Source: Spongilla lacustris (Eukaryota > Porifera > Demospongiae > Spongillida > Spongillidae). Taken from it: a stretch of 64,000 nucleotides of DNA. A program made the translations under genes and the position numbers. The stretch's first letter is position 1. Each line of letters begins with the position of its first letter. This document shows, piece after piece, positions 13,557 to 24,483 of the stretch. The notes under the pieces were generated by a model. The model was not told the DNA's origin. It did no database searches and was given only the letters and a program-made list of their open reading frames with translations. The stretch lies in NCBI GenBank assembly GCA_949361645.1, contig OX442416.1:314887-378886 (forward strand), written 5' to 3'.

Positions 13557-13837
13557 AATCAAAAACTTCTCTATCGAGAAAGTGATTGGTGGGATGTAGG
13601 ATTGGTGGTGCAAAAAGCAAGGGAACAAGGTACAGTGTGTTAAAGTGAGGTTTGGTAGGATCCTACAACTTACAGTCCTGAATTTGTAAATGAAGAAGCC
13701 TATTTGCAAATGTAGGACTGTTATAGTTGTAGGATCCTACCAAACCTCACTTTAACACACTGTACCTTGTTCCCTTGCTTTTGCACCACCAATCCTACAT
13801 CCCACCAATCACTTTCTCGATAGAGAAGTTTTTGATT
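13557..13837. repeat. Near-perfect foldback (hairpin) element
   Basis: Arms 13557-13670 and 13724-13837 are reverse complements over about 114 bp with almost no mismatch. The loop region continues as a weaker inverted repeat (ACAGTCCT ... AGGACTGT), so the unpaired loop is very small. The arms start AATCAAAAACTTCTC and end with the mirror. This fits a non-autonomous foldback/MITE. Near identity of the arms suggests a young insertion or ongoing gene conversion. Confidence 0.9.
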
Positions 13838-14693
13838 TACTTGTTCCCCTAATTTTTTTTTTTCTCTGCCAGGAGTGATCATGGCTTAGTGTATTAATTC
13901 GTTGCAATGTATAGGACGCTTAGATTCCTCTTATGTGTAATATGAGTATATAGGCCTCTCAGGTATATTAAGGCAAGGCTTTTTTATTTTATGCAATTAA
14001 CGGAGCGCACGCGCGTACGTTGCTTGGTTTCAAATTACTAATGGCAGCTGCTGCGTATCAGTGAACAATACATGCACACGTAGCTGTAGATAAGCGTGTG
14101 GGAAATAGCAATCTTTATATGGACTAGTTCAGTTTTAGGTGTTGTTTAAAGGAACAACTATTGCTTCTTTTGTTGTTTGGCAGCGTATCACCACCGCGAT
14201 TTGTCGGAATCGAGTGACACGTGCAGCTGTCGAGGTGGCCGTGTAGGACCTTAAGGTAAACATATATAGGCTTTGCCGGATGGTATGCCAAAGGGTTTCT
14301 GGGTATTGTATTAGTCTGATCCACTCACTGAAGTACTGCGTAGAATCCGTTTTGGGGTTGGGGTTGGAAGGAATAATTATTTATTGCTTGTGGGACTTAA
14401 TTTGACTCTTTATGTAAGAGGGAGGGATCCCTCACCCTCCTCACTATCTTTTTACTAAATAACGGATGTAACCAACACTCCATGAAATGGGGGAGGGTAA
14501 GGGAGGGGGAACCCTTCCCTCCTTAAAGAACACTGTTACATGGTGGTAAGGTTGATGAAAGTTGCATTGTTAACGGTAAGATGCTCTTTTTATTTTATTG
14601 ATAGGCCTACCTATATAGTTCACCTTGCTAACGAGCCGTTTTCTTTGGCTTGGTCCTTTGCTGAATTATTAGAACCGCCTGTGTCTGCAGCTA
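13838..14693. other. No gene seen
   Basis: Intergenic stretch with a T/C-rich run near 13850 and G-rich stretches around 14350-14520. It runs up to the TA dinucleotide (14692-14693) that is the target duplication of the transposon beginning at 14694. Confidence 0.45.
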
Positions 14694-15095
14694 CAGTGTT
14701 CCACACTTAAAGCTTCCAAATCCAAAAAATTTGGTTTTTTGCTTGTAACTTTTCAACCATATGAGTATAAACAAAAAGGATGGGATATTCAGATTTAGCC
14801 ATCGTTTCTGAGTAAGATGAACATATTTTTGTTCAATTATTAAGTGTAAACAACAATAGCATATTAATAAATCATAAACGGTTTCAAGTACTATTTTGAT
14901 CGATAACTCATGAAAGGTAATTAGCTAAGCGTTCAAATTTGGGATTCTAATAGTGCTCTGTGCTATCTTTCTTTCTTATCTGTTCGTTGTCTTAAGTCGC
15001 GCCGGTTTTGTAGATCGGTCCAGTTTTGTGATTTTTCGGGGGTACTTAAGCACATGCGATGGTTCGGTCGAATTAGTTTGACTTAAGGTCTGAAA
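14694..15095. repeat. Left terminal inverted repeat
   Basis: 402 bp, reverse complement of 17486-17887 with few differences. It contains the motif CTTAAGTCG and a mirrored partner GACTTAAGG near its inner end, so each TIR carries short internal inverted motifs that could be transposase sites. Confidence 0.9.
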
Positions 15096-15314
15096 ATGAA
15101 AACAAATAGTAGCGTAGACCCTATATAATTAGTATATTTTTTATATTTTTTCCCCCACGTATTTGAGTACCCCAAATAGTTTTACAAGTGTGAAAAAGTT
15201 CTAAATTCTTGTCATTTTATTTAATTGAGCGTTTTCCTCCGTATTCTGCGATAAATCTGACGTCACGTACAAGCGGCCAAATTAACGTCTTTTATTCGTT
15301 CCTTGGAATAGAAA

Positions 15315-17141
15315 ATGGCGTTTGTTGACGATCATTCGGAGTCGATTGCAGCTACCACTGGTACTACGGGTTCTTTTCAGAACCAAACAGACGTAGTGAT
15401 AGATCAACCCACCTGCTCGATTGTTTGCAGACGAAAGCGAGACATGATGGCTGTTATAGCAGAAGCGGGGGCAAACCAAACCTTTCCATCAAACGACAAT
15501 GCCAAACGTACCTGCAAAGTGAATTCACTAGCGGCAATTACAGGCTGTTTTACTTCACAGAAGAAACGAATCTCTGATTCAGCGTGTTCAGAAAGCACAA
15601 TAAACGTAATTTTCAAAAAACACGAAGAGGTGTTCAAGAAAGGGCTGGACTACCTGCTGAGTTTCATTGAACAAAATGCTTCATTTGAGCTGCAAAAAGC
15701 GTTAGGTATTGTGCTGATGGGAACTGCCATGAAGGACTGGGGAGAGGGTATATGTGATGCAGCTATCAAAGCCTCACAGGTAAGCGGCTATTCTGATCGT
15801 ACCATAAGAAGTTGGATGCAGTCATATATGCAAAGTATTTTTAATGTGTTGTCTCATGGCAATGAGGACATTACAAGTAAGGAAGTTGAATACATTCTTT
15901 CATCAGAAAGGGGAGAATTTCCTAAATATGAAACACTAGTCCATGACGAAGAGTTTAAAATGCATGCCTGTAGCTACATAAGAAGTAATGCATGCAAGAA
16001 GGGAGAACCAAACTTAACAACAGGAATGTTTTCTGAATGGGTTAATAAAGAATACAACCAAAGTATATCTACTGAGACTGCAAGAAGATGGCTCCACTCA
16101 TTTGGATTTAGTCAAGTTCATCATCAAAAGGGTGTCTATTTTGATGGACATGAAAGACAGGATGTTATTCAGCATAGAAGAGAATTTGTAAGTACTTTAT
16201 TTGAGCTGGATAAAATAACAATTACAGCAGACAATTTGCATCCAGTTTGTCCAGCTAATGTAAGACCTTTAATTAGAGTAGTGCATGATGAAAGTACCTT
16301 CTATGCAAATTGCGACCAGTCATATTATTGGGGTGATAGTCAAACAAGTGTGCTGAAGCAGAAATCCCTTGGAAATTCTATAATGGTGTCTGACTTTATT
16401 GATGAATGTGATGGATACTTAGAATTTAATGGTAACAAGGCTCGTGTAATGATAGAAGTACATAAAGATGGATATTTCAATAACAATAGTTTAATGATTC
16501 AAGTGGAAAATGCTGTAAAAATTTTTGAAGCAAAGTATCCTCATGCACGTGGACTATTTCTTTTTGACAATGCCCCTTCACATAAAAAAGTAGCTGATGA
16601 TCAACTTGATGCTGAAAAAATGAATGTAGGTGTTGGTGGCAAGCAACCAATTTTAAGAGACACTGTTTGGAATGGTGAAATTCAACACTTGGTACTAGAG
16701 GATGGCAGACCTAAGGGAATGAAAATGGTTTTACAGGAGAGAGGAATTGACACTAGGGGAATGAATGCAGACAAGATGAGGAGTACATTGAAAACATTTG
16801 ATGATTTTCGAGTACAAAAGTCGATTTTAGAAGAGTATATAGAACAACGTGGGCATCTGTGCTTGTTTTTTCCAAAATACCATTGTGAACTAAGTCCAAT
16901 TGAAAGGGTTTGGTGCCATGCAAAGAAGCATACAAGAGCTTATGCAAATGGAAAGATTAATACATTAAGGAAGATTGTCCCTGAAGGACTGGAAAGCTGT
17001 TCCAAAGAACTTATTTATAAATTTTTTAGAAAGTGTAGAGATTATGAGCAAGCTTACAGAAATGGATCAGATGGAAGTGAGGTAGATAAAGTAGTTAAAG
17101 TATACAAATCACATAGAAGAGTAAGTACTACTAGCAGTTAA
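15315..17141 (+). CDS. DDE transposase, 608 residues, intact
   Basis: Single-exon frame from an ATG in good context (aaaATGG) to a TAA. The N-terminal ~90 residues are low-complexity and probably disordered. Residues ~130-270 are helical and include a likely DNA-binding region (GYSDRTIRSWMQSY, then TARRWLHSFGF). The catalytic core begins near residue 320 with VVHDESTF (first Asp). The second Asp is in LFLFDNAPSHK near residue 415. The acidic end is in YHCELSPIERVWCHAKKH near residue 530, where the Glu of PIERVW is the third carboxylate. These match the DDE_3-type core of Tc1/mariner-like transposases. A glycine-rich insertion (VGVGGKQP) separates the second Asp from the Glu by about 115 residues, much longer than the 34-39 of classical Tc1/mariner. 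Confidence 0.92.
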   Translation: MAFVDDHSESIAATTGTTGSFQNQTDVVIDQPTCSIVCRRKRDMMAVIAEAGANQTFPSNDNAKRTCKVNSLAAITGCFTSQKKRISDSACSESTINVIFKKHEEVFKKGLDYLLSFIEQNASFELQKALGIVLMGTAMKDWGEGICDAAIKASQVSGYSDRTIRSWMQSYMQSIFNVLSHGNEDITSKEVEYILSSERGEFPKYETLVHDEEFKMHACSYIRSNACKKGEPNLTTGMFSEWVNKEYNQSISTETARRWLHSFGFSQVHHQKGVYFDGHERQDVIQHRREFVSTLFELDKITITADNLHPVCPANVRPLIRVVHDESTFYANCDQSYYWGDSQTSVLKQKSLGNSIMVSDFIDECDGYLEFNGNKARVMIEVHKDGYFNNNSLMIQVENAVKIFEAKYPHARGLFLFDNAPSHKKVADDQLDAEKMNVGVGGKQPILRDTVWNGEIQHLVLEDGRPKGMKMVLQERGIDTRGMNADKMRSTLKTFDDFRVQKSILEEYIEQRGHLCLFFPKYHCELSPIERVWCHAKKHTRAYANGKINTLRKIVPEGLESCSKELIYKFFRKCRDYEQAYRNGSDGSEVDKVVKVYKSHRRVSTTSS

Positions 17142-17485
17142 GTTGCAGTTTTTGCTGTGAAAGAGTGCAAGTGCAAGATGACTGAAGTCTGTACTGCTAT
17201 TGGTGTATATAGTAGAAATTGTGCTTTTATGTCATCATTATCCGGTGTACGTTAATGGTGTTAAGAAGTACATGTAATATTATGCGCGCTATACGCGCAG
17301 CGCCGCGTTGTGTGACGTGTACAGGAAATACGTGAAACGTCACTTAATGAGCTTGTATTGAAAAAAGGATGTAATTCGTAAGCTTTTACGCTTTCAAATA
17401 TTGCTTTACATTATTTGCGCAGATGTGCAGAAAATATTAAAAAATATAGAGATACTACTAGCACTTTATAATTATGTTCCCTAAA

Positions 17486-17887
17486 TTTCAGACCTTAAGT
17501 CAAACTAATTCGACCGAACCATCGCATATGCTTAAGTACCCCCGAAAAATCACAAAACTGGACCGATCTATCAAACCGGCTCGACTTAAGACAACGAACA
17601 GCTACGAAAGATAGACAGCATACAGCACTATTAGAATCCCAAATTTGAACGCTTAGCTAATTACCTTACGGGAATTATCGATCAAAATAGTACTTGAAAC
17701 CGTTTATGATTTATTAATATGCTGTTGTTGTTTACACTTAATAATTGAACAAAAATATGTTCATCTTACTCAGAAACGATGGCTAAATCTGAATATCCCA
17801 TCCTTTTTGTTTATACTCATATGGTTGAAAAGTTACAAGCAAAAAACCAAATTTTTTGGATTTGGAAGCTTTAAGTGTGGAACACTG
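17486..17887. repeat. Right terminal inverted repeat
   Basis: 402 bp mirror of the left TIR, ending CACTG immediately before TA (17888-17889). Confidence 0.9.
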
Positions 17888-19157
17888 TAGCTAGCTGTGT
17901 ACGTTAATTGCGGTAGCCTGTCAACAGTAAATTAAGACGCTTATGTGACGTCATATTGCATACTGCTAGGCAACCGAGAATTTTCACCGATAATGAATTG
18001 CACCTGCTCGCGTCATTTCACGGCCATTTCATCACCAGCTTACAACTGTAGGTCTTATTTGTATGAAAGGGCCCGTTTGGAAATCAAATGCAACTTTTTG
18101 AAGCTAATCTCGTCTTCTTACGACGTTCCTGTCGCGAGTTATACGTGATGAACGGAAGACGACGGAGGAGGAGGAGATGAACAAAAATTAAATGGCGGAT
18201 TTTTGGTACCGACTTGTCACTCCAAGTAAACGGCACTGTTTTGCGAAGCTCACGTTATATGTGCATATCTGTCATGTTTGTGATGGATTATATGCGAGCT
18301 GGCGAGTAAAGGCAACGCTTCGTTACCGTTTTATAACGCTCGTTCGAAAACCACGCCCACGAAGCCAATCCTACATAGGACCCACTACCGTGGGTCCTGA
18401 TATATATGTACAGTGTGTAAGTCCATTTTATGAAGAACTCAATGTATGTGCACACAATTCACACACCTGTGAGTCTAGACTCTTGTGTGAGAAGGTGAGC
18501 CTCCTGTAGTCCAGTAGCGATGGTGGGCGTGTCCCTTCCTCCTCGTCCTCTTCAACCTCGTCCAAATACAGTTGGGAGCTTGTCCAACACCTCGATCATG
18601 GCGGCAAGATAGATCAGAAGCCGTCGCCTGCACCCTGCAAGCGATGCACACATGTAGGTATATACAGGTCCTGGTACACAGTATACACAGGGGCACAAAG
18701 AGGGACATGTTATGTGACAGCTCACTTCTGAAGGTAGCTCTTCCGAATGTCACCACTGCCATTAGCAACCAGCTTCCGAGTTATATAGTCAATGGTATAC
18801 TAAGATAGATGTGTAGCACAGAGCAATGCTTCAGCCTCAATGTCATTAGCGGACCAGCTGTTCACAATAGGCCATCCTTAATGTTGTTATCTCCAGACTG
18901 CTGGGACAGCTGAAGACTCCTCATGTGATCGACTGCTGACTGCATTCATATTTGTTGATGCTGAAAACAGAAGAAGTTATTTCAATAGAAAACAAAAAAC
19001 ACCACAAGAGAGTCCCCTCACAGCTCTGCTCAGCTCCTCCACAAAACTGCTCATGTACACCTCTCTACACCAGCAGCCTGTTGGTGTAGATACATGTCTG
19101 CCCCCCATGGGGACATCATGACATCATCAAAGATGACTCAATGCCACGCCCACCTAC
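17888..19157. other. No confirmed gene; possible first exon at 18192
   Basis: At 18192 an ATGGCG in favourable context begins MADFWYRLVTP and runs into a GTAAAC possible donor near 18228, so it may be a first exon on the plus strand, but no downstream partner was recognised. The rest holds no identifiable exon. The expected C-terminal SSADH exons (minus) were not found here. Confidence 0.25.
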
Positions 19158-19309
19158 CTGTCCCGCATTCCTGTACTTAGTGAACAGTGCATGTTTGACT
19201 GCCAGGGGTATGTCTGCTGAGTTGAAAACAATGAAGGGGGCGTTGCCTCATAGCTCCAGTGAGAGGTGCTTTAGTGTGTCTGCACACTGGGACATTAGGA
19301 GCTGAAGGA

Positions 19310-19475
19310 GTGAGGAGGAGGAGGAGGGGGAGGAGAGGGAGGGAGAGGAGAGAGGGAGGGGAGGAGAGGGGGAAGAGAGGGAGAGGGAGAAGAGAAGGAG
19401 GGGGAGGAGAGGGAGGAGAGGGAGAGGGAGAAAAGAGGGAGGAGAAGAGAGGGAGGGGAGGGAGGGGAGAGGTAA
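19310..19475. repeat. GA-rich tract
   Basis: A GGAGA/GAGGAG-type purine run lies in the intron between the last two recognised SSADH exons (pyrimidine-rich in the gene sense). It generates false Pro/Ser/Leu frames on the minus strand. Confidence 0.9.
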
Positions 19476-19712
19476 AGATAGGAACACAAAGTATGCCACA
19501 TATCCACTGTGCTGCCTAGTGCCTAACCATCCACCCTCCTCCCCATCCACCCCCCCCCCCCCCCCTACCTTGCCAACATAAGTTGATACAGTGAATGCAA
19601 CCTCTGATACAAGCTGACTCTTACATAGGGACTCCCCCACATTGGGTACAGCCTGTCTGCTGCACTTGACCACATTGAACACACCTGGGGGAACCCCCAC
19701 CTGGTAAGCCAG

Positions 19713-20712
19713 CTGTTTATACAAGAGAGAAGTGATGGGGAGGGGAGAGGAGGGAGGGAAGGGGAGGAGAGGGGAGGAGAGAGGAGAGGAGAGGAGAGGA
19801 GAGGAGGGGAGAGGTTGGGAGGGGAGGGGAGGGGAGGGGAGAAGAGGGGAGAGGAGAGGAGAGGAGAGGAGGGGAGGGGAGGGGAGAGGAGAGGAGAGGA
19901 GGGGAGAGGAGAGGAGAGGAGAGGAGGGGAGGGGAGGGGAGGGGAGGGGAGGGGAGGGGAGGGGAGGGGAGGGGAGGGGAGGGGAGGGGAGGGGAGGGGA
20001 GGGGAGGGAGAGGAGAGGAGAAGAGGGGAGAGGAGGGAGGGGAGAGGAGAGGAGAGGAGGGGAGAGGAGAGGAGAGGAGGGGAGGGGAGGGGAGGGGAGA
20101 AGAGGGGAGAGGAGAGGAGAGGAGAGGAGGGGAGGGGAGGGGAGAGGAGAGGAGAGGAGGGGAGAGGAGAGGAGAGGAGAGGAGGGGAGGGGAGGGGAGG
20201 GGAGGGGAGGGGAGGGGAGGGGAGGGGAGGGGAGGGGAGGGGAGGGGAGGGAGGGGAGAGGAGAGGAGGGGAGAGGAGGGAGGGGAGGAGAGAGGAGGGA
20301 GGGGAGAGGAGGGAGGGGAGGGGAGAGGAGGGAGGGGAGGGGAGAGGAGGGAGGGAAGGGGAGGGGAGGGGAGGGGAGAGGAGGGGGGAGGATGGGAGAG
20401 GAGGGGAGAGAAGGGGAGAGGAGGGAGGGGAGGGGAGAGGCAAGGAGGGCAGAGGAGGGAGGGGAGGGAAGAGGAGAGGAGGGGAGAGGAGGAGAGGAGG
20501 GGAGGGGAGGGGAGGGGAGAGAGGGGAGAGGATGGGAGAGGAGGGGAGAGGATGGGAGAGGAGGGGAGAGAAGGGGAGAGGAGGGAGGGGAGGGGAGAGG
20601 AGGGAGGGGAGAGGAGGGAGGGAAGGGGAGGGGAGAGGAGGGAGGGGAGGGGAGGGGAGAGGAGGGAGGGGAGAGGTGGGAGGGGAGAGGTGGGAGGGGA
20701 GGGAAGGCTTGC
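19713..20712 (-). repeat. 1-kb polypurine minisatellite filling a GC-AG intron
   Basis: The interval between SSADH exons ending at 20713 and starting at 19712 is 1,000 bp, almost entirely GGGGA/GGAGA units on the plus strand, with hardly any pyrimidine for about 970 bp. On the gene strand the donor reads GAG|gcaagcc, the GC class, and the acceptor is aacag|CTGG. Long frames in both directions here (up to 331 and 434 codons) are artefacts, except the first ~100 codons of the minus frame, which are SSADH exon. Confidence 0.9.
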
Positions 20713-21148
20713 CTCAGCCAATGCTAGGGTGGAGGATGGTGTCTCCTCTGAAGGCTTCACCACTGTGGTGCAGCCTGCAGCCAATGCAGGGGCAGCAGCC
20801 TTTCTGGTAACCATGGCACTCGGAAAGTTCCAAGGAGCAATTAGTGCTGTCACGCCCACCGGTTGTTTAATAACCAGAAGTCGCCTGTCTTTGGCGGTAG
20901 TGGGAACATATGCACGTTTTGCCTCTTCAGCAAACCACTCCACAAAGGTCGCGCCATACATGATCTCTAGTACGGCTTCTGCCAAAGGCTTAACTTGCCC
21001 TGAAGGGGGGCGGGTACGCACTTGCGCACTCCAGCTACACGATTTTAGCCAGGTCGTCTGTGTTCTGCATAATAAAGTTGTACCATCTTCTAAGCACCCC
21101 TGAACGTTCCTGACTCGATGACGCAGCCGTGAATGAGTGCAAGAGTCA

Positions 21149-21194
21149 CCTTGGCCATAGATTAATAACCTTAGGTTATTAATCTATGCCTTGG
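21149..21194. repeat. Short near-perfect palindrome
   Basis: CCTTGGCCATAGATTAAT and its mirror meet at a central CCTTAGG. It interrupts the SSADH-like coding sequence between the N-terminal and second blocks, and may be a tiny foldback insertion. Confidence 0.8.
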
Positions 21195-22489
21195 CGGTGT
21201 GGGCGGCTCATCCCTTCTGCGCTGTGTACGCTTCATGAACGGCCACCGTCACATACTCCTCGCCCATATCTGGTACCTTTGGGGCGGATAGTGTAGCGAT
21301 TAGCGACACGGACATACCAGACACTACACACTTCGGCAATGAGTTGCTGATTGGATGGATTGTATACAGGGTAGAATTTTCATGAAACTGCATCGCTATC
21401 CACGTCTTATTCTTCAGAAGCTGGGTGCGGGCAATAGCAGGAACACCGCGTCCTAGGAAGTTAAGCGCTTATTTTGCATTGTAATGGTTCACAATATGGT
21501 CACGTGATGATTGGCGGCAAATTAATTTTAAACAGCGCGACAGAATGGAAGGTATTACATGTAACTGTCTAGTTATGTACAACTTTAAACATCTTTATCT
21601 CTTTAGACGACGCTATGCATGGGTTTTCCAGCGACGAAGAAGGGGTGGACCTACTGGCGTCCATCCTAGATGGAGAGAAACAAAGTCTCAGTGGCCATGA
21701 AGTGAAAAAACCACTCGAACGTTATACGGGAGAAGAGCCATGTTGGTCCTTCTAGTGTGACGATGAGATGGCATTGATGAAAGGTGAGGATAGCTATACT
21801 GTTCTTCTCCTATGCCAGCTGTACGTGCATGTCACGTGCAGCCAAGCTTAAGACCATGGAAAACGAACTCCTGCAATTGAGGCAGATGGTAGCGAATGAG
21901 CGGCCGCCTCCAGTGAGCCCGAGAGCGGCTACGAAGGAGCACCAAGATAGGATAGGCGAGTGATGTGATCACGTGGTGCAACTAGTTATCGCTCGTGCCT
22001 GTAGCTGTAAGACCAGCAAGTACCCCGGTGTGTGCACCAACTGCCTCAGGAGCGGGAGGTGAGCCTGGCAATAGCTAGGTAGAGGATGGAAGATGCAGAG
22101 GAAGGTATTGTCACTGAGAAACTTCAAATAAAGTTAGTAATGTGATGATGTGTGGTGAAGAGCTAGAGGATTATTGGGTCAGGATCACATTCCCACTAAC
22201 CTCCTGGTAGCTTGTTTTAATAAGCTGTTAATTTAGAGAGGAGTATATTACATGTATTTCACATTAATCAAAGAACACATTCACGCACAAGATCCCACTA
22301 CACCCTGTAAGGTACAACATCATTACATTGAATTTGAACCTTGCAGAGAATGAGCTAAAACATATGCCCATAAGACCGCCTATAGATTACAAGCCATAGC
22401 AAGCACCACTTTACATGTACTTTTACATGTCCTTTCTGGGTATGAGAGGGGGAGGAGTGTGGGTATGGGAGGGGGATTTGTTAATTTTC

Positions 22490-23640
22490 TGGGTCAGAGT
22501 CATCGAATTCCTGCATATATAGACTCATCTTCAGTTTAGCCATCTCTGCTGCATTCCTCCTTGACCTCCACCTTCTCAGCATTTTCAGTTTCCATGGTGC
22601 CAAGATCATTCAGTTCTAAAGGGTACAGCAACTGCACAGGTGTTGTGGTCCCTGAAACAACACGCACAACCTTCTTGAGACACCTCTTGACAGGCCCAAC
22701 TAACCTTTTGTAGAAGCAACTGTAAGCTTGGTCGTCAATTTATCCTCCCTGGCAACACCAAGGTGGTGTTAACAGTGTATTTGGTTGGACTCTCCACAAA
22801 GCTTAGGCTTATCTGATCTTGAATGAGGTGGTCATCTCTGATAAAAATAAATTGACATGGCTCTAAAGCCCTAACATTGAATCATTGATGGACGTCAACT
22901 CTTTGATGTTAGTACAGAGTCCCAGTTAGTCTCGGCCCCAGACCCAACGGACGCAGCTGCGGATAGATTACATCACCGCTACGCGTCAGTAGGGTCTGGG
23001 GCCGAGACTAAGTCCCATTCTGTCTGGATGAACATGGTAGTTAGCACACACACACACACTCCTTCATGGATACTAGATGCTAGCCCTTTGCCTTTCTTTG
23101 GTTGGCTGCCCACACACATTGCGATCAACACTCTCATCTTTTGGTCATATTTCTTTATTAGTTCGATCTTTTTCCAGTTCCCTGGTCCATATAGCAGCCT
23201 TTAATGCCCCCTCATCACGTTTGGCCACATGACCCTTGGCTTCTGTTTATGCACTTCTATGGCAAATACATGATGATGTAATACTAGAGCTTTAGCAAGG
23301 GATGTATCTAACACTGTGCAATTGTACAGTTAGGTCAATTCTAGTAAAAGGTCTAGTAAACCGTAATAATATGATGCAACAACATGCTTCCTTCTTCTCT
23401 GATGGACATGGGAAGGTTACTCCACTTCCTATTGAGCTCACCACCATGGTATATAACACTCACCATTCTCTTCATCTCCATCAGGTGGAACTGCCATTGG
23501 TGATGCTGGCACTTGTGGTTACATTGAAAGAAAATAGTTTCTATCTCAGCGATTAATTCATTCTCGTCCGCTATTAAATCCAGAATTTTGAGCCCAGGTT
23601 CCATAGAATCTCTAGTTTCTTCTGACACTGTTGTTGTAGC
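22490..23640 (-). other. Unidentified minus-strand coding-like segments
   Basis: Inside the MCM10 copy A locus the minus strand shows protein-like stretches: TVSEETRDS...LIAEIETIFFQ near 23540-23640, SLSFVESPT/INTTLVLPG near 22730-22810, VVSGTTTPVQLLYPLELNDL near 22600-22665, and a possible C-terminus MAKLKMSLYMQEF... ending at a stop near 22490. The same blocks recur in copy B (30883-31760) with some frames better preserved, for example PTKYTINTTLVFPGRI. I do not recognise the family. Conservation of frame between copies hints at a real but fragmentary gene. Confidence 0.35.
22926..23011. mobile_element. 86-bp MITE, absent from duplicate copy
   Basis: Terminal inverted repeats begin TTAGTCTCGGCCCCAGACCC (20 bp) with a perfect mirror at the other end. 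The flanks are GTCCCAG and GTCCCAT. The paralogous position in copy B (about 31190) has a single GTCCCAG followed directly by TCTG, which is an empty site. The insertion therefore post-dates the segmental duplication and left a 6-8 bp target duplication, as hAT or MULE-like elements do. Confidence 0.88.
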
Positions 23641-24483
23641 TTGAAAGCATCGCAGTTCAGATAGGCCTGACCAATGACCTTCGATACGGGTGCCTTATGA
23701 CCTGCGCGTATTCTTTTCTTTCATGCATTTCAAAAGACACACTTTTTAAATCCCTGGATCAATTCTCAGGCTCGATAGGACCATGTAGAAACTCTCAATC
23801 GCTCGGATATGAACACGTTGGTGGTATTCACACGAAGTCGTGATATATATTTATAATAATTCACATTAATAGTAAGGGTTCAACATGGTATGGGAGGGGA
23901 GGGAGAGGAGTGTAAATATTGTAACAGTACCTCTAAGTTCATTGTTCAGTGAAACTTTTATCTATATGAGGTATGTGTGAAGATTATGTAATTACACCAC
24001 TTACATTGTAATGATATCATACTGCTCTGAATGGTATGATGTAATCTGATGATGTACCAATAGACTATACTTCAGCAATCTGATAATGTGTACTATGTAC
24101 TTTGTGCATGTATTGGATTACGTGATGTCACATCTGTACCTCACCCTCAAGGTTGTCTATTGTGTAGATCTCTGAAATGCATTGTAATGATGAAGACCCC
24201 TTGCCCCGTGCTATGGGATTCCACTCCCTTCCCTTCCAGGAACCCTCTCATCTCCAGTGACCAGATGAAACAGCGTATGGATGTGCGCAGGATGATTCGT
24301 CTACCAAACATTGGATCCCACCTCAAAGGCTCAGATATAGGTGTGGTAGTGGACAAATTGCCTCCCCAAAGACTCCGCTAAGGGAGATAAATTCAGTGTG
24401 TGGAAACTTTCAGACCTTAGCAGCCAGGAAATCGCTTGTCTCTGTTTGGCAAGGCCTTCCAGGAGCATTGGAAGACTCCTGCT

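Larger units (their letters stand above)
14694..17887 (+). mobile_element. Tc1/mariner-superfamily-like DNA transposon with 402-bp TIRs
   Basis: A 3,194-bp element begins CAGTGTTCCACACTT and ends with the mirror. TA dinucleotides at 14692-14693 and 17888-17889 look like the target-site duplication. Inverted repeats of 402 bp (14694-15095 and 17486-17887) are highly similar. One uninterrupted transposase gene lies between them. The TA duplication, CAGT-type tips and DDE-type transposase fit the Tc1/mariner superfamily in the broad sense. The TIRs are unusually long for classical Tc1. The intact frame and well-matched TIRs suggest recent activity. Confidence 0.9.
19158..21450 (-). pseudogene. 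Succinate-semialdehyde dehydrogenase-like (ALDH5A1) pseudogene
   Basis: Minus-strand exons match mitochondrial SSADH (final step of GABA breakdown). An N-terminal exon near 21440-21190 contains KVPDMGEE. A second exon (about 21110-20713) has [11 protein letters not shown], then [17 protein letters not shown], and [18 protein letters not shown] with the cofactor-binding WNFPSA motif. Exon 19712-19569 has VGVPPGVFNVV. Exon 19301-19158 has the SLEL...GNAPF active-site Glu region and ends NAGQ. Lesions: a TGA (19248-19250) replaces the first Gly of the conserved ELGG; there is a stop after DDLAKIV with a frame change before KPLAEA; and a palindrome interrupts the region near 21170. The exon carrying the catalytic Cys and all later exons were not found. 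It lies head to head with the MCM10-like copy starting at 21545. Confidence 0.85.

Noticed and set aside
14694..17887. LTR retrotransposon
   Set aside because: The terminal repeats are inverted, flanked by TA, and the protein is a DDE transposase without reverse transcriptase motifs.
19717..20810. Long open frames (up to 434 codons) on both strands
   Set aside because: They run through a purine-only minisatellite that lacks stops in most frames. Only the first ~100 codons of the minus frame (SSADH exon) are real coding sequence.
21961..22070. Cys-rich segment reading ACSCKTSKYPGVCTNC
   Set aside because: Too short, no acceptor/donor pair confirmed and no family assigned. It may be part of the decayed MCM10 locus or chance.
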